Shown here piece after piece: positions 46,201 through 56,540 of a stretch of DNA of 64,000 nucleotides. Position 1 is the stretch's first letter; each line of letters opens with the position of its first letter. The notes under the pieces were generated by a model, which did no database searches, was not told the origin of the DNA, and saw only the letters and a list, made by a program, of their open reading frames with translations. The translations under genes were made by a program, and so were the position numbers. Where the stretch lies: assembly GCA_949361645.1 (NCBI GenBank), contig OX442417.1, positions 15,160,532-15,224,531 on the forward strand, written 5' to 3'. This DNA is from Spongilla lacustris. Its lineage: Eukaryota; Porifera; Demospongiae; Spongillida; Spongillidae.

Positions 46201-46772
46201 TGTTGTCCTGAAATATGCAGTTTGTGATGCTAATATTGCCCCTTGATCCATCCAACCCCACAGCACTGCCTCCAAATGTAGCACTGTTCCGAAATGTACA
46301 GTTTGTGATGCTAACATCACCTGTTGATCCATATACAACTTCAGAGCACCATTATCATTGTAGCTTTTGCTGCTTGATGTCGCTTCCTTTGAACTGAATG
46401 TACAGTTAGTGATGAAAGTATTTTCGATTGATTCCAAATATATACCAGAATTAATGAATGTCATTCTCTCCATGTTAAACCTTTGCCCTGAACTGAACCG
46501 AAACATTCTACCTTCTCCCTCACAATAAACTGTGGTGCTTTTCATCGGAGACCCCGTTATTGTAACGTTTCCTTCATTGGAAATGTCGCAGGGCGGTCCT
46601 GAAGATATGTGATACTCTCCATCGTCCAACACAACAGTCGTATTGGACTCCAGCATTTTGTTACATAGGTAGTCCTGTAGAGGAATGGTAGCGGGGAGGT
46701 TGACCTGGTCGGACATAACAGCCACATAGCCCCTAGAACGTATATAACAAGTACAAGTACCCTCTGAACCAT
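43295..46772 (-). pseudogene. Beta-helix/TM family copy broken by a few indels
   Basis: Near complete from leader (ATG at 46772) to CED stop (43295). Breaks: one G missing in the leader homopolymer near 46730 relative to the intact gene; a 2-bp insertion near 46330; an indel near 45820; and a deletion of about 60 bp near 44575 that removes the HCHGN...CTDM segment and shifts the frame. Long frames between the breaks (45797-46261, 44373-45806, 43295-44713) are open and close to the intact genes. It is probably a young pseudogene. The leader lesion could be a homopolymer error, but the deletion is real unless misassembled. Confidence 0.85.
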
Positions 46773-47164
46773 CGTGACTTTTACTTGGACGCGGCTCAGT
46801 TTAATTGTGGCAGTGCATGATTAAATTAAACTGTCGTACGTCTACATGTATATATCCGAAATTCTCAATCTGCAAAGAACATTCATGCAGTATTTTTCAT
46901 CCAGAAAATTTCTTTGAAGTCAGGATGTGTTTGTCTCCAGCTCTACCTTTGTGACAGATTAATCTTGTGAGACATTGGCCTGGAGCTAGCGAGCAAGGTA
47001 GTATGTAACACTACAAATCAATAATGTACTACAAGTGTTCAAGTATGGACTGAAGGTACACTGGATAAGTTTATCAGCATTAGGGAGAGGGGAGAAGGTC
47101 ATGACCTCTAGTTTATCAGATATGACCCTATCAGAACAAATGTATGTTATGTGTAAGGTGGAGC
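46773..47164. other. Spacer, nothing recognised
   Basis: The conserved 5' flank of the other copies is not evident here beyond the first bases. No gene is recognised. Confidence 0.4.
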
Positions 47165-47370
47165 TTATCAAAGTAGCCAATAATTCAAGTGGTCCAGTCT
47201 AGCATCCCACAGTTGCTAACCCTTGCACCAACAGGCCCTTCACCCTGTGACAGAAGGTGCGGTCGTGCCCTTTTTGTCTGGAGTTGTCAGGGCGAAGGGC
47301 CTGTTGGTGCAAGGGTTAGCAACTGTGGGATGCTAGACTGGACCACTTGAATCATTGGCTACTTTGATAA
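47165..47370. repeat. Near-perfect hairpin, 83-bp arms
   Basis: 47165-47247 and 47288-47370 are inverted copies with two mismatches, separated by a 40-bp spacer. Arms begin TTATCAAAGTAGCCAAT. It could be a MITE or a recent inverted duplication. Confidence 0.9.
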
Positions 47371-48266
47371 GATGTGTACAAGGCCACATTCTACATAACA
47401 CCTAGTCCTTGGATGGTGACATAATCTTCCATGATGACTGCTATCATGCTATCATGTGTGCCCTCCCTCTGACATATTCTGTGTTGTATCCACCCACATT
47501 AATTAGATATCAGCTGTAGATTCTCTCTCCCTCCCCCCCCCCCCCCCCTCTCACTCTTTAACTGTGGGCATAAGACAAAAATAATAGTATGTGTCTCCAC
47601 AGATGATCCAAATTAGAGGAACATACCAGAAGGAAAAGATCCCTCCTCCTCCTGCTGCGTCTATTTCCTAGCCCTTTTTTCCCATCAGATGGAAGGGGTG
47701 GACCATGCATACTGCAGACACATGGGAACTCGTTCTGCTGTGTGCAACCAACTGCATGCCCTTGGGTTGAGGCGATTGCCAGACAGGTAAAAATGTCACT
47801 GGACCAGAAGTGATCATGTCGGATTTTATGGAGGAATGTATATTGTTCTATCTCTACCATCATGTAGTTCAAATCTGACACACTGCATTAGTTACCCAAA
47901 TATCAACTTTTCTGGGGCCCAAGAACTTGCAGACTAGTGATGCCCGTAAACAGATACTGCATCTCCACACTGAGCAGGCTGGAGTGGCCCTCAGCAGGGA
48001 GGAGGTGGATGGGTTGGTTCAGCACACAGAGGGTTACTTCGGGAGCGACATGGCAAACTGCATTGCTGATGCCCTCTTGGAGCCAGTGAGAGAGCTGGAA
48101 CATGCCACATGTTGGAGGCCCGTTGGAAGGGACCAGTACTGTCCCTGTGACAGCACTTACCCCGAGGCTCTGTGTCAGATTATGGCCGATATTCCTCCAC
48201 AACAGGTAAGGTTCTGTGTACTGGTGGGAAGTATTATATTCTTCAATGATTGGGCTGACAATTAAA

Positions 48267-48490
48267 TGAGAGTAGTTGTTGCATGCAGTATTTCAAAGGC
48301 TATTGATTCTGTTTCTCATGATAAACAACTTTCAAAAGCTAGCATAATTCTCATTACTTGTATTGGTTTGCTTCTTTTCCTTACAACTGGTTTAAATGTT
48401 TGTATATTGTTGAATCCTGTCACAAGTGGTGTACCTCAAGGCTCTGTTCTAGGTCCACTGCTCTTACTATACTATTCATCAATGATCTTC
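48267..48490 (+). mobile_element. LINE reverse transcriptase fragment
   Basis: An open stretch with SKAIDSVSHDKQLSK and VTSGVPQGSVLGPLLLLYYSSM, typical of CR1/RTE/jockey-like non-LTR reverse transcriptases and distinct from the YLDDG element at 18.4 kb. It is truncated on both sides. Confidence 0.8.
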
Positions 48491-48902
48491 TAGACTGTCT
48501 GGTACCTAATCACTGCTAGAGTCAAATTAATCCCCAGGTATGAATCCATGGCTTCATCAGGATATCAATTCCATTGAAGAAGTCCGATGTTTCCTACCAG
48601 AGTGGCCACCTCTGAGCTTAGTAGAGGGTGGAAAAAGTGATGTGGTGACATGTGCTAGAGTGTGCAGTGTGCACATTTGTGTAGTCCTGCATCCATATTG
48701 AGTGACTTGAGGTTGAGTTTATCTAGAAGCCATCATATAATGATTGTTAAGGTCAGACTAATTAATCTGAGGTCAACTGCAACTAGCACTATTAATGTTA
48801 GGCCTGTAGATCTATATAGACATAACTAAACATTCCTGTTAATGAATTGCTCTTAAACATTAACTTCAAATATATATCGTAAAAGCCATGTTTCTTCGAG
48901 AC

Positions 48903-48957
48903 ATTCAGTTTAATTGAGGCCATTTCTGGTCCATAGATTTGGTACTCTATTGTAAAC
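48903..48957 (-). pseudogene. Tiny beta-helix/TM family fragment
   Basis: About 55 bp matching the family around IEYQIYGPEMASIKL, very close to 52684-52731 of the intact gene. Confidence 0.65.
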
Positions 48958-49431
48958 ATAAATCTTCAACCTCTTGAATATATTTACAAGACAGTGGATG
49001 TCGACTTATCAGGCTTTGTTCTACAAACTCTCATACCAGAGAAAACATCTATAAACTTATGTCCAGTTCAATACTGCATGCACCATAACTTTTGTTGATA
49101 CTAATTTGGAACTCTCTGCTGAGCTCAGTGGTATTTCCATCCTCCATCTGCACATTTAATGCTCATCTGAGTCATGTAGGTTTCTAAACTTTACATTTTA
49201 TGCCCTTACTTGCCTTTTTGGTGTACATTTCATCAAATCAATTATTATTGCATCTTCCTCACATATCTAGGTGTGTCTTTGTGAAGCAAGCATGCAGGAT
49301 TTCTTGAAAGCATTAGAGCACAATTCATGTACCATTGCACAGCAAGAATCATAGATTTGGACACATACACCGAATTTGCACAGAAGTACCCACCAACACC
49401 AGAAATTAATAGATGCATGGCAGATTGGAAT

Positions 49432-49590
49432 GTAGTTTAATGGTAGTGTTTTGGTTGCAGCAAGAGCCTTATTTGGTGCAGATGACAACCTGCTCTGCAA
49501 TAAGAGCAATTCATTGACAGGAATGTTTACAGTTATGTCTACAGGACTAACATTTTAATAGTGCATGCTAGTTGCAGTGACCTCAGATTA
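49432..49590 (-). pseudogene. AP-3 sigma relic (last exon and donor)
   Basis: The minus strand reads SSAPNKALAATKTLPLNY, a diverged last exon of AP-3 sigma, and retains the exon-4 donor region (GAGGTCACTGCAACTA) near 49570-49590. It follows the second Vps4 copy tail to tail, like the pair at 57.9 kb. Confidence 0.75.
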
Positions 49591-49619
49591 ATTAATCATT
49601 ATTTGATGGCTTCTAGATA

Positions 49620-49990
49620 ATCAAAAACAAGCTCAACCTCAAGTCACACAATATAGATGCATGCCTATATGAAAACACACAAATGTGGCACATCAGTATC
49701 ACCTGCAGCCTATACATTCTCCTTATATTCATCACTTTTCCCATCCTCTACTAAAGCTGTGGTATTTCTGCCGGTTCATTATTACTATCACTCCACCTTA
49801 CTGCATGGTTGTATCCACCAGAATCATCATTTTCCCAGCTCATCTTCTACATCTTCTTCACATAGCTGCTTGGCTTCTCATTGCCCCTATATCAGGTCAG
49901 GGTCCTACCACCTTGAACCATGTGAGCTTCAAATGGCATTGCAATGGGGCGTGGTTGTGATTTAGCCAAGCGACTCACTGTACTATAATC
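49620..49990. repeat. Duplicated 3' flank, matches 3540-3890
   Basis: Contains AAGTCACACAATAT, ATTACTATCACTCCACCTTA and TTCAAATGGCATTGCAATGGG in the same order as at 3540-3890. Confidence 0.8.
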
Positions 49991-50996
49991 ATGGTTAACC
50001 TTTAATCCCCCGTCGTCCTACGCGTAGGACACAAGTTAAAATTATTTTTTAAACTCATATGAACAAAGAACAAACAAAATCTCATTGTACTGTAAAAATG
50101 GTTATTAATTCAGAAAATATCGTTACTCCCTTGCAATTCTTCAAAGATGGTCAAATACCGTCAATACTGCATTACTAAAAGAGGTATTCCTGCATGCAAC
50201 ATGCATCTGACAAATACCTATTGTTCATAAGCTTGTGGAGCTAGCAAATTCCAAATCTAGAATGTATTTTTTAAATGCTTAGTGAAAAAGACCTATCTTA
50301 CTGCCCCCTTCTTTTAACATGTTGCTCTGATCTTCCCAACATTACTTTAAGTTGCTTTGCATTTTCCCAACAAATAGCCAAGTGAATGGACAAAATCTTG
50401 AAAACGTACAGGGCATTTTCGGTAAAAAATGGCAAAACCAATTAGAGTAAAAGCACAGACGTAGAATGTATAAAGTAGCACACACATCATGCTTCAAAAA
50501 ACATTCAAAAAAAGTTATACGTGTTGTACAAAATATTTTACGGTGACAATTAAATAATGCATTTGCAAAAACTGTATGTGTTTTTTTGCATCATGTTACC
50601 AAGGGTGTGATTTAAAAAATAGACTGACAATTGGTAAATTTAGCATGATAAAAACATCAAACAAAAGTAGAGAAATAGATGCCAAAAACCTGCATTTGAA
50701 TTTTCAAATATTGGTCGTATGCATAGAACTTGGACCTGGGGAATTAAGGTTATAATATTTTATAAATAATAGGCTAAGTGACTTTATATTGTTATGTCAT
50801 GCTGAAAATGAATTGTCATGATCAGATTCATTCTTATCCTGCTGATATCCGGCTTGGTCACGGAATGCGTGGGAATGAAGAAAAACCGATCTCAACTGAG
50901 TACAGCTTTGTAGGTATGATACCAAAAAGCACAAATCAAATCAAATGATGCCTAAAAATTTTAACCAATGTCTAAACAATCATCATGGAATGAACT
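49991..50996. other. AT-rich spacer and 3' flank of the intact gene
   Basis: 50770-50860 has weak similarity to the family 3' flank (GTCATGCTGAAAATGA, CAGATTCATTCTTATCC). Nothing else is recognised. Confidence 0.4.
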
Positions 50997-53900
50997 TTAA
51001 ACTTCATGCAGTGGTTCCCTCAGACCAACTGTCACAGTGGTGGTGTGGTAGTATTGGTCGTGGGTTTTCTCATCCAGCTCTATAGGAACCACCATTACTG
51101 CTGTGGGTTTCCCTTCAAACATCTCTCTAGTTATGTCATACATTTTGCAAGTCTTGAGGATGACCACAATGAGATGGTACAAGACAGTCACCATCAACAC
51201 CACTACATAGAGACCCACCAAAACACCAACAGATACTACAGTCATCTGTGCTTGGTCTGAACTCTGGTCTAGAATGTAAGACATTGACAGAGCTAGAGCA
51301 ATATAGTTGAGGAGGTAGAACAGGTCAAGACAGTTGTAAAGTTGGTTGCAGAAGATGGTATATCTGGTGCATCTATCGGTCTGTTGATGTGACTGTCCAA
51401 ATGGCTTTATTCCTGCTTGTGCTATGGTGAACAAGATCACCACAGTACCCTGGATGGACAGAAGCAAAGATGGCTTGTCAGAACTGAGCACTGGATTTAA
51501 ACTGTACATCACAACTAGAAGCCAAAGCCTTGCTCCCAGCCACCATCGCCACTCCCCCTTATAGGGAGCATAGTGGGCATCATTCATTGGTTTCATCTGA
51601 TTGGCCTTCTTGTGGAGATAATTGAAGAGTCTGTTATGTTCACTGTACCGTTCAATGACTGGAATGAAAGTGAGGGCAAAGGTATAGGGGAGGAGAAACA
51701 GGGTACATGTCACCATGGCAACCACATGTAAAACAATATGTTTCCCATGAAGGTATTCCACATTTCCATCATAGAACCACACATACATGTCACCAGTGGG
51801 CAGGTGGACTGTGGAATATGTGAAAACATCAATGACAGTTCTCAACAATTTGGAATATGACAAGTAGATGAGAGTAGATAGGACACCAACTGCTCTTTCC
51901 CCTATGGTGATGGGAAATCTATACCAACAGGAACTAGTGGATGAGGTTGGCGATCGCTGAAGACAGTAGTGGCAGAGCACAATGACTGTCATGGTGAGGA
52001 TGAGGAGGTAGGCTGGGAACACAAACTGAAGGCCAGCCTTGTCAGCATCATCCATACCATCATAGAAACACAGAGGGAGCCCAAGGTCAAGGCTCACAAA
52101 GGACACAATCACCTTCATAGGGTTTAGAATGGATTCGCTGAAGAATATTGAAGTATTGACTTGAATGATGTTGGCATAGAAGATGAGCCCATAGAGTGTG
52201 CCTTGTGTTACAGTGAGGTTGAGGAAGAACAGTGCTGCCACCAGTAAGACACCCAGCACTGCAAACATCACAAGTGTGATCAGCCACATATCTGTGCACA
52301 CCTGGCATCTGGAAGAACCAAATATTACACTTTGGTTACCCTGGCAATGACCACAAAGAATGCCAGTACGCCCTCCATTGCACAAGTCCCCAGATCTACT
52401 TAGAGACAGCTTATTTATGGTACTATTGCAGTAGTCCAAAGGACAGGTTGAAGCCAGTGCTGGAAGAGTGTTATTGTACACACCAATCCAGTTATTTTTA
52501 TTTCTAGTCACAGTACCATCTGATGTATCGCAGACCGCTCCACGTGATGTGAAGAACAGTGAACAGTCACACATTTTCTGACCAGTAGAAGAGTCTGACA
52601 TCAGTGTGAACCCTGGCTCACATGGTAACAGCTCCACCTCAATGATGGCTGGAGAATTATTAGGATTATTAGAAAGAAGTAGTTTAATTGAGGCCATTTC
52701 TGGTCCATAGATTTGGTACTCTATTGTACCACATACTGTTCGTATCCACTGGGCCTCCTGCCGTGGTCCAAGTGCTATGTTTTGAAAGGTAGTGCCACTG
52801 GTATCAATTTGTGTGTAAACAACACCAGGTGATGGGTTGTTTCCATCACCTACTGAAGTAACATTAAGTCTCACAGTCCCACCAGGATATGTGGTAACCT
52901 TTCCTTGGTACTGACTTGTGACATTGCACAACTTAGGGTCACTGCAGCCACACAAGTGCACATCTGTTGGAAAGGTGAGTACCTGGAGGTCACTGCTGTC
53001 TCCTGGTAATGATGTAATGGTGAAATAACTGGTCAGGTTATGACTGCTGGTACATCCAAGATAATCGTTGATGTGAAAGCAATCATAGTCGCAATTATGA
53101 ATAGGTGTGGCATACACAACATGACCACTTTGCTGTGCATGGTTATCAGTGAAAGTGATGGAGAAGTTTCTGGGTTGAAGTAAGTCTACAGGGTAAATAT
53201 AGATGAAGCGTATGATGCAGCTGGATGCACCTCCGAAAGCATCAATGTTCGTTTCCCCATCATTGTAGATAGCACCACCTGATCCAGTTGCTACATTTCT
53301 GGAAAATTCAACCATACACCCCTCATAAAAGTACAGTGGGGCATTGTTGGACAGACATATGGCCCCTCCATTCACTCCTCTGTTCTCTGTGAATGTGATG
53401 TTACCATGCAGCAGCAGTAAACCATTGTGTCCTTGAATGGCCCCTTTGGGAAAGTTAGATGAGAACTGACTCCCTGTGGGGGAGTTTCCAAAGATGTCCA
53501 CCTTCACTCCATCAAAGTAAATGGCCCCTCCCCCAGAGCAGTAGTTATCTTTAATAACCACATCCATGAGAGAGAGGTGGCCTAATGGCTCACCTGTGAA
53601 ATCAATGCCATTTGTAGCATATACTGCTGCTCCAGTAACTGCAGTGTTTTTTGCAAATGTTGAGTTATAAATGATTGTTATATTGACTGAAAGTATTATA
53701 ATAGCACCTCCAAAGCTAGCACCATTGTTCAGAAATGTGCTGTGTGTTATAACATTGCCTGTTGATCCTGCTACCATCATGGCACCACCATTAGTAGCAC
53801 TGTTGTTCTGAAATGTACAGTTTGTAATGTCAGCATTGCCTGCTGATTCATCAAACCTCACAGCACCACCATAAGTAGCACTGTTGTTCTGAAATATGCT

Positions 53901-55007
53901 GTTCATTATGCTAACATCGCCTGTTGATTCTGTCAGCCACATCGCGCCACCACCATAAGTAGCCCTGTTGTTCTGAAATGTGCAGTTTATAATGCCAACG
54001 TTATCTGCTAATCCAATCAACATCACAGCACCACCACTATAAGTAGCACTGTTGTTCTGAAACCTACTATTTGTGATGTTAACATCACCTGTTGATTCAT
54101 CCAATTGCAACCACACAGCTCCACCACCATAAGTAGCCCTGTTGTTCTGAAATGTGCAGTTTAGGATGCTGCTAACATTAATTGATCTTTCCAACCACAC
54201 AGCTCCACCATTAGTAGCACTGTTGTTCTGAAATGTGCAGTTTATGATATTAAAATTGCCTGTTGATCCATGCAACCACAGAGCACCACCACCACCACTA
54301 GTAGCACTGTTGTTCTGAAATGTGCAGTTTGTGATACTAACATTGACCATTGATCCAAACAACCAGATAGCACCACCATTAGTAGCACTGTTGTTCTGAA
54401 ATGTGCAATTTGTAATGCTAAAATTGCCGCCTGTTAAGCCATTCAACCACACAGCACCACCATTAGAAGCACTGATGTTGTGAAATATACAGTTTGTGAT
54501 ACTAACATCGACCATTGATCCAACCAACCACACAGCACTACCACCACCGCTGCCAACGTTGTTCTGAAATGTACAGTTTGTGAGGTATATGTTGTCGCTT
54601 GATTGTGCACGTGATTGTATTGCTTTCATTAAACTGCTCTGAAAGATGCAGTTCGTGATAAAAGTATTTGCAACCGATTCCAAATGTATAACACAGTTGA
54701 TGAATGTCATTCTCTCCACGGTCAGCTGTTGTACAAAACTAAACCCAAGCACTCTCCCTTCTCCTTCGCAGCGAACAGTGGTGCTTTTCATCGAAGACCC
54801 CGTTATAGTAATGTTGTCTTCATTGGAAATGTCACAGGGCGGTCCTGATGATATGCGATACTCTCCCTCGTCCAACACAACAGTCGTACTGAACTCCAGC
54901 GTTCTGTTGCATAGGTAGTCAAGCACAGGAATGGTAGCGTGGTCGGATGTAACAGCCACATAGCCCCCTAGAACAGATAAAACAAGTACAAGCAACGTCC
55001 GAACCAT
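50997..55007 (-). CDS. Intact beta-helix / polytopic membrane surface protein (1336 aa)
   Basis: One uninterrupted exon from the ATG at 55007 (leader MVRTLLVLVLSVLGGYVAVT) to the TAA at 50997. Layout as in the 20503 gene: cap with PPCDISNEDN and CEGEGRV, about 12 rungs of some 25 residues (fewer than the 17 there), then TFTENRGVNGG, Cys-rich motifs (CGCSDPKLC, LPCEPGFTLMS, ILCGHCQGN), then about nine membrane spans nearly identical to the other intact gene. The helix rungs and the cytoplasmic tail differ more: this tail has ILKTCKMYDITREMFEGK and ends LREPLHEV. Its role is unknown to me. The secreted repeat with N-glycosylation sites and a constant membrane part suggest a surface receptor or recognition molecule, as an inference only. 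Confidence 0.9.
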   Translation of the reverse strand: MVRTLLVLVLSVLGGYVAVTSDHATIPVLDYLCNRTLEFSTTVVLDEGEYRISSGPPCDISNEDNITITGSSMKSTTVRCEGEGRVLGFSFVQQLTVERMTFINCVIHLESVANTFITNCIFQSSLMKAIQSRAQSSDNIYLTNCTFQNNVGSGGGSAVWLVGSMVDVSITNCIFHNISASNGGAVWLNGLTGGNFSITNCTFQNNSATNGGAIWLFGSMVNVSITNCTFQNNSATSGGGGALWLHGSTGNFNIINCTFQNNSATNGGAVWLERSINVSSILNCTFQNNRATYGGGAVWLQLDESTGDVNITNSRFQNNSATYSGGAVMLIGLADNVGIINCTFQNNRATYGGGAMWLTESTGDVSIMNSIFQNNSATYGGAVRFDESAGNADITNCTFQNNSATNGGAMMVAGSTGNVITHSTFLNNGASFGGAIIILSVNITIIYNSTFAKNTAVTGAAVYATNGIDFTGEPLGHLSLMDVVIKDNYCSGGGAIYFDGVKVDIFGNSPTGSQFSSNFPKGAIQGHNGLLLLHGNITFTENRGVNGGAICLSNNAPLYFYEGCMVEFSRNVATGSGGAIYNDGETNIDAFGGASSCIIRFIYIYPVDLLQPRNFSITFTDNHAQQSGHVVYATPIHNCDYDCFHINDYLGCTSSHNLTSYFTITSLPGDSSDLQVLTFPTDVHLCGCSDPKLCNVTSQYQGKVTTYPGGTVRLNVTSVGDGNNPSPGVVYTQIDTSGTTFQNIALGPRQEAQWIRTVCGTIEYQIYGPEMASIKLLLSNNPNNSPAIIEVELLPCEPGFTLMSDSSTGQKMCDCSLFFTSRGAVCDTSDGTVTRNKNNWIGVYNNTLPALASTCPLDYCNSTINKLSLSRSGDLCNGGRTGILCGHCQGNQSVIFGSSRCQVCTDMWLITLVMFAVLGVLLVAALFFLNLTVTQGTLYGLIFYANIIQVNTSIFFSESILNPMKVIVSFVSLDLGLPLCFYDGMDDADKAGLQFVFPAYLLILTMTVIVLCHYCLQRSPTSSTSSCWYRFPITIGERAVGVLSTLIYLSYSKLLRTVIDVFTYSTVHLPTGDMYVWFYDGNVEYLHGKHIVLHVVAMVTCTLFLLPYTFALTFIPVIERYSEHNRLFNYLHKKANQMKPMNDAHYAPYKGEWRWWLGARLWLLVVMYSLNPVLSSDKPSLLLSIQGTVVILFTIAQAGIKPFGQSHQQTDRCTRYTIFCNQLYNCLDLFYLLNYIALALSMSYILDQSSDQAQMTVVSVGVLVGLYVVVLMVTVLYHLIVVILKTCKMYDITREMFEGKPTAVMVVPIELDEKTHDQYYHTTTVTVGLREPLHEV

Positions 55008-55274
55008 CGTGATTTTACTATATGTGCAGGTGTAAGAAATTGCGGCACTTCTTAAAGTGTCTAACCAATACAGCTATATGCATGTATACCGGCATATCCG
55101 GCATAATATCACCGGCGCTTCCTTTGCTCCCACGTATTGGCAAAAAAATATGCCGCCGCGGCGCCGCATTAGTCTCGCGTGCAATGACGCAATGATATAC
55201 ACATGTACATGCATAGAAAAAGTGCCGCAATTTCTTATATATGAAGGCGCCATTGCACATATAGTAAAATCACG
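55008..55274. promoter_or_regulatory. Palindromic head-to-head region between two identical 5' ends
   Basis: The bases next to both start codons are inverted copies (TGCACATATAGTAAAATCAC then GATGG on each side), and GAAATTGCGGCACTT near 55032 pairs with AAGTGCCGCAATTTC near 55220. The interior is not palindromic. It would act as a bidirectional 5' region, though the right-hand gene is truncated. Confidence 0.6.
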
Positions 55275-55562
55275 ATGGTTCGGACGTTGCTTGTACTTGT
55301 TTTATCTGTCCTAGGGGGCTATGTGGCTGTTACATCCGACCACGCTACCATTCCTGTGCTTGACCACGTTGATGAATGTCATTCTCTCCACGGTCAGCTG
55401 TTGTACAAAACTAAACCCAAGCACTCTCCCTTCTCCTTCGCAACGAACAGTGGTGCATATCCGGCATAATATCACTGGCGCAGTGGCGCTTCCTTTCCTC
55501 CCACGTATTGGCAAAAAAAAAATATGCCACCGCGGCGCCGCATTAGTCTCACGTGCAATGAC
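55275..55562 (+). pseudogene. Inverted copy of the intact gene's 5' end, rearranged
   Basis: From the ATG at 55275 about 30 codons match the start of the 55007 gene (through HATIPVLD). At about 55365 the sequence jumps to a piece equal to 54699-54783 in the opposite sense, then near 55457 to a second copy of 55090-55195 (CCGGCATAATATCAC, CGCGGCGCCGCATTAGTCTC). It is a product of at least two rearrangements, not a gene. Confidence 0.85.
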
Positions 55563-55994
55563 GCGAAATAATTATTTTATAATTATAATGATATGAATGA
55601 GATCTCATTTATTACGTCATGCACGGCTGTAATAATTTTATATCCTTTAGCGAACCGACACGTCCGGGTTATACATATCATGTGGCTGATGTGGGTGTAG
55701 TTTAGTCTGGCGTAGCCACACCCTTGCGTATCTGGCTACGCCATTACAGCATCCTTGCTATAAATGATTGCTCTACACATGATACACTGGCATGCCTATG
55801 CTTCAAAATGTAATCTTCAAATCAAATTCTTCTGCCAAACTTGAGCAGGAAAAGCCTTCAAAGTTCATGGGCACGGTGCCATTTGACAGCCGTGAATACG
55901 TTGTCTGCTTTCGGCCGACAGGCCAAATGTACGTAACGATGATCATCGCTTACAATATGATATGACATCACGTACAGAGGCGAAGATCATATCG
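55563..55994. other. Spacer with a short inverted pair
   Basis: CCAAATGTACGTAACGATGATC near 55922 is inverted at 55986-56008 (GATCATATCGTTACGTACATTTGG). It also holds GTAGCCACACCCTTGCG, seen in the family 5' flanks. No gene is recognised. Confidence 0.4.
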
Positions 55995-56540
55995 TTACGT
56001 ACATTTGGACGCAAAGTCCCCGATTGTTATCCCAAGGATTTCTAAATTGGGTAGAAGAGAAAGCTTCACCACAGAAGGGAAAAGTGAGTTACCAATTCTG
56101 CTGAACAATTCACATTTAGTAATATTGATGTGATGCCCAGAATGTGGACCCAGCTCCTCAATGAGATGTAGGGCACGTACGACATCTGACCTATTTCCTG
56201 CTAAAACACCGTCATCAACGTACCATGCATTGGTAAGGAGGATGCAAAAGCAATCATCGTCTGCATCAATGCTAGATACATGTACAAACTTTTTGAGGAC
56301 CAGGGCAAACAGCACTATCCCCTTGCTGTACTCCTGACTGGGAGCTAATCTTGCCCAATGGGTGCCATAATAGGGTGTGCGTACCATAACACCAAGATAC
56401 CCATGGCAGCAATTCAAGGGAAAAATTTGCCACACTCGTTAAGAACTTCCTGCCTGCATTGGACATGTCTACTTTGAAGACCACAAAATCTTCACTCAAT
56501 GCATTTCCTTAAACCATGCACAATTTTTTTTCTGCCCCTG
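55995..56540 (-). mobile_element. Decayed relative of the 18.4-kb retrotransposon
   Basis: Reverse transcriptase motifs FKVDMSNAG, SSQSGVQQGD and YVDDGVLAG occur on the minus strand in two frames, with a stop where the intact ORF reads on. The domain is truncated at both ends. Confidence 0.85.

Larger units (their letters stand above)
47577..49352 (+). pseudogene. Vps4-like pseudogene, second copy
   Basis: Relics of the Walker B exon (47580-47640) and the sensor-1 exon (47691-47787, internally deleted) are followed by a well-kept copy of the large C-terminal exon (47938-48207, GVALSREEVDGLVQHTEGY) with its donor, and a decayed last exon (49271-49352) with a premature stop after TIAQQ. The AAA entry and Walker A exons are missing. 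The last intron holds a LINE fragment and a piece of the surface gene family. Confidence 0.85.
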
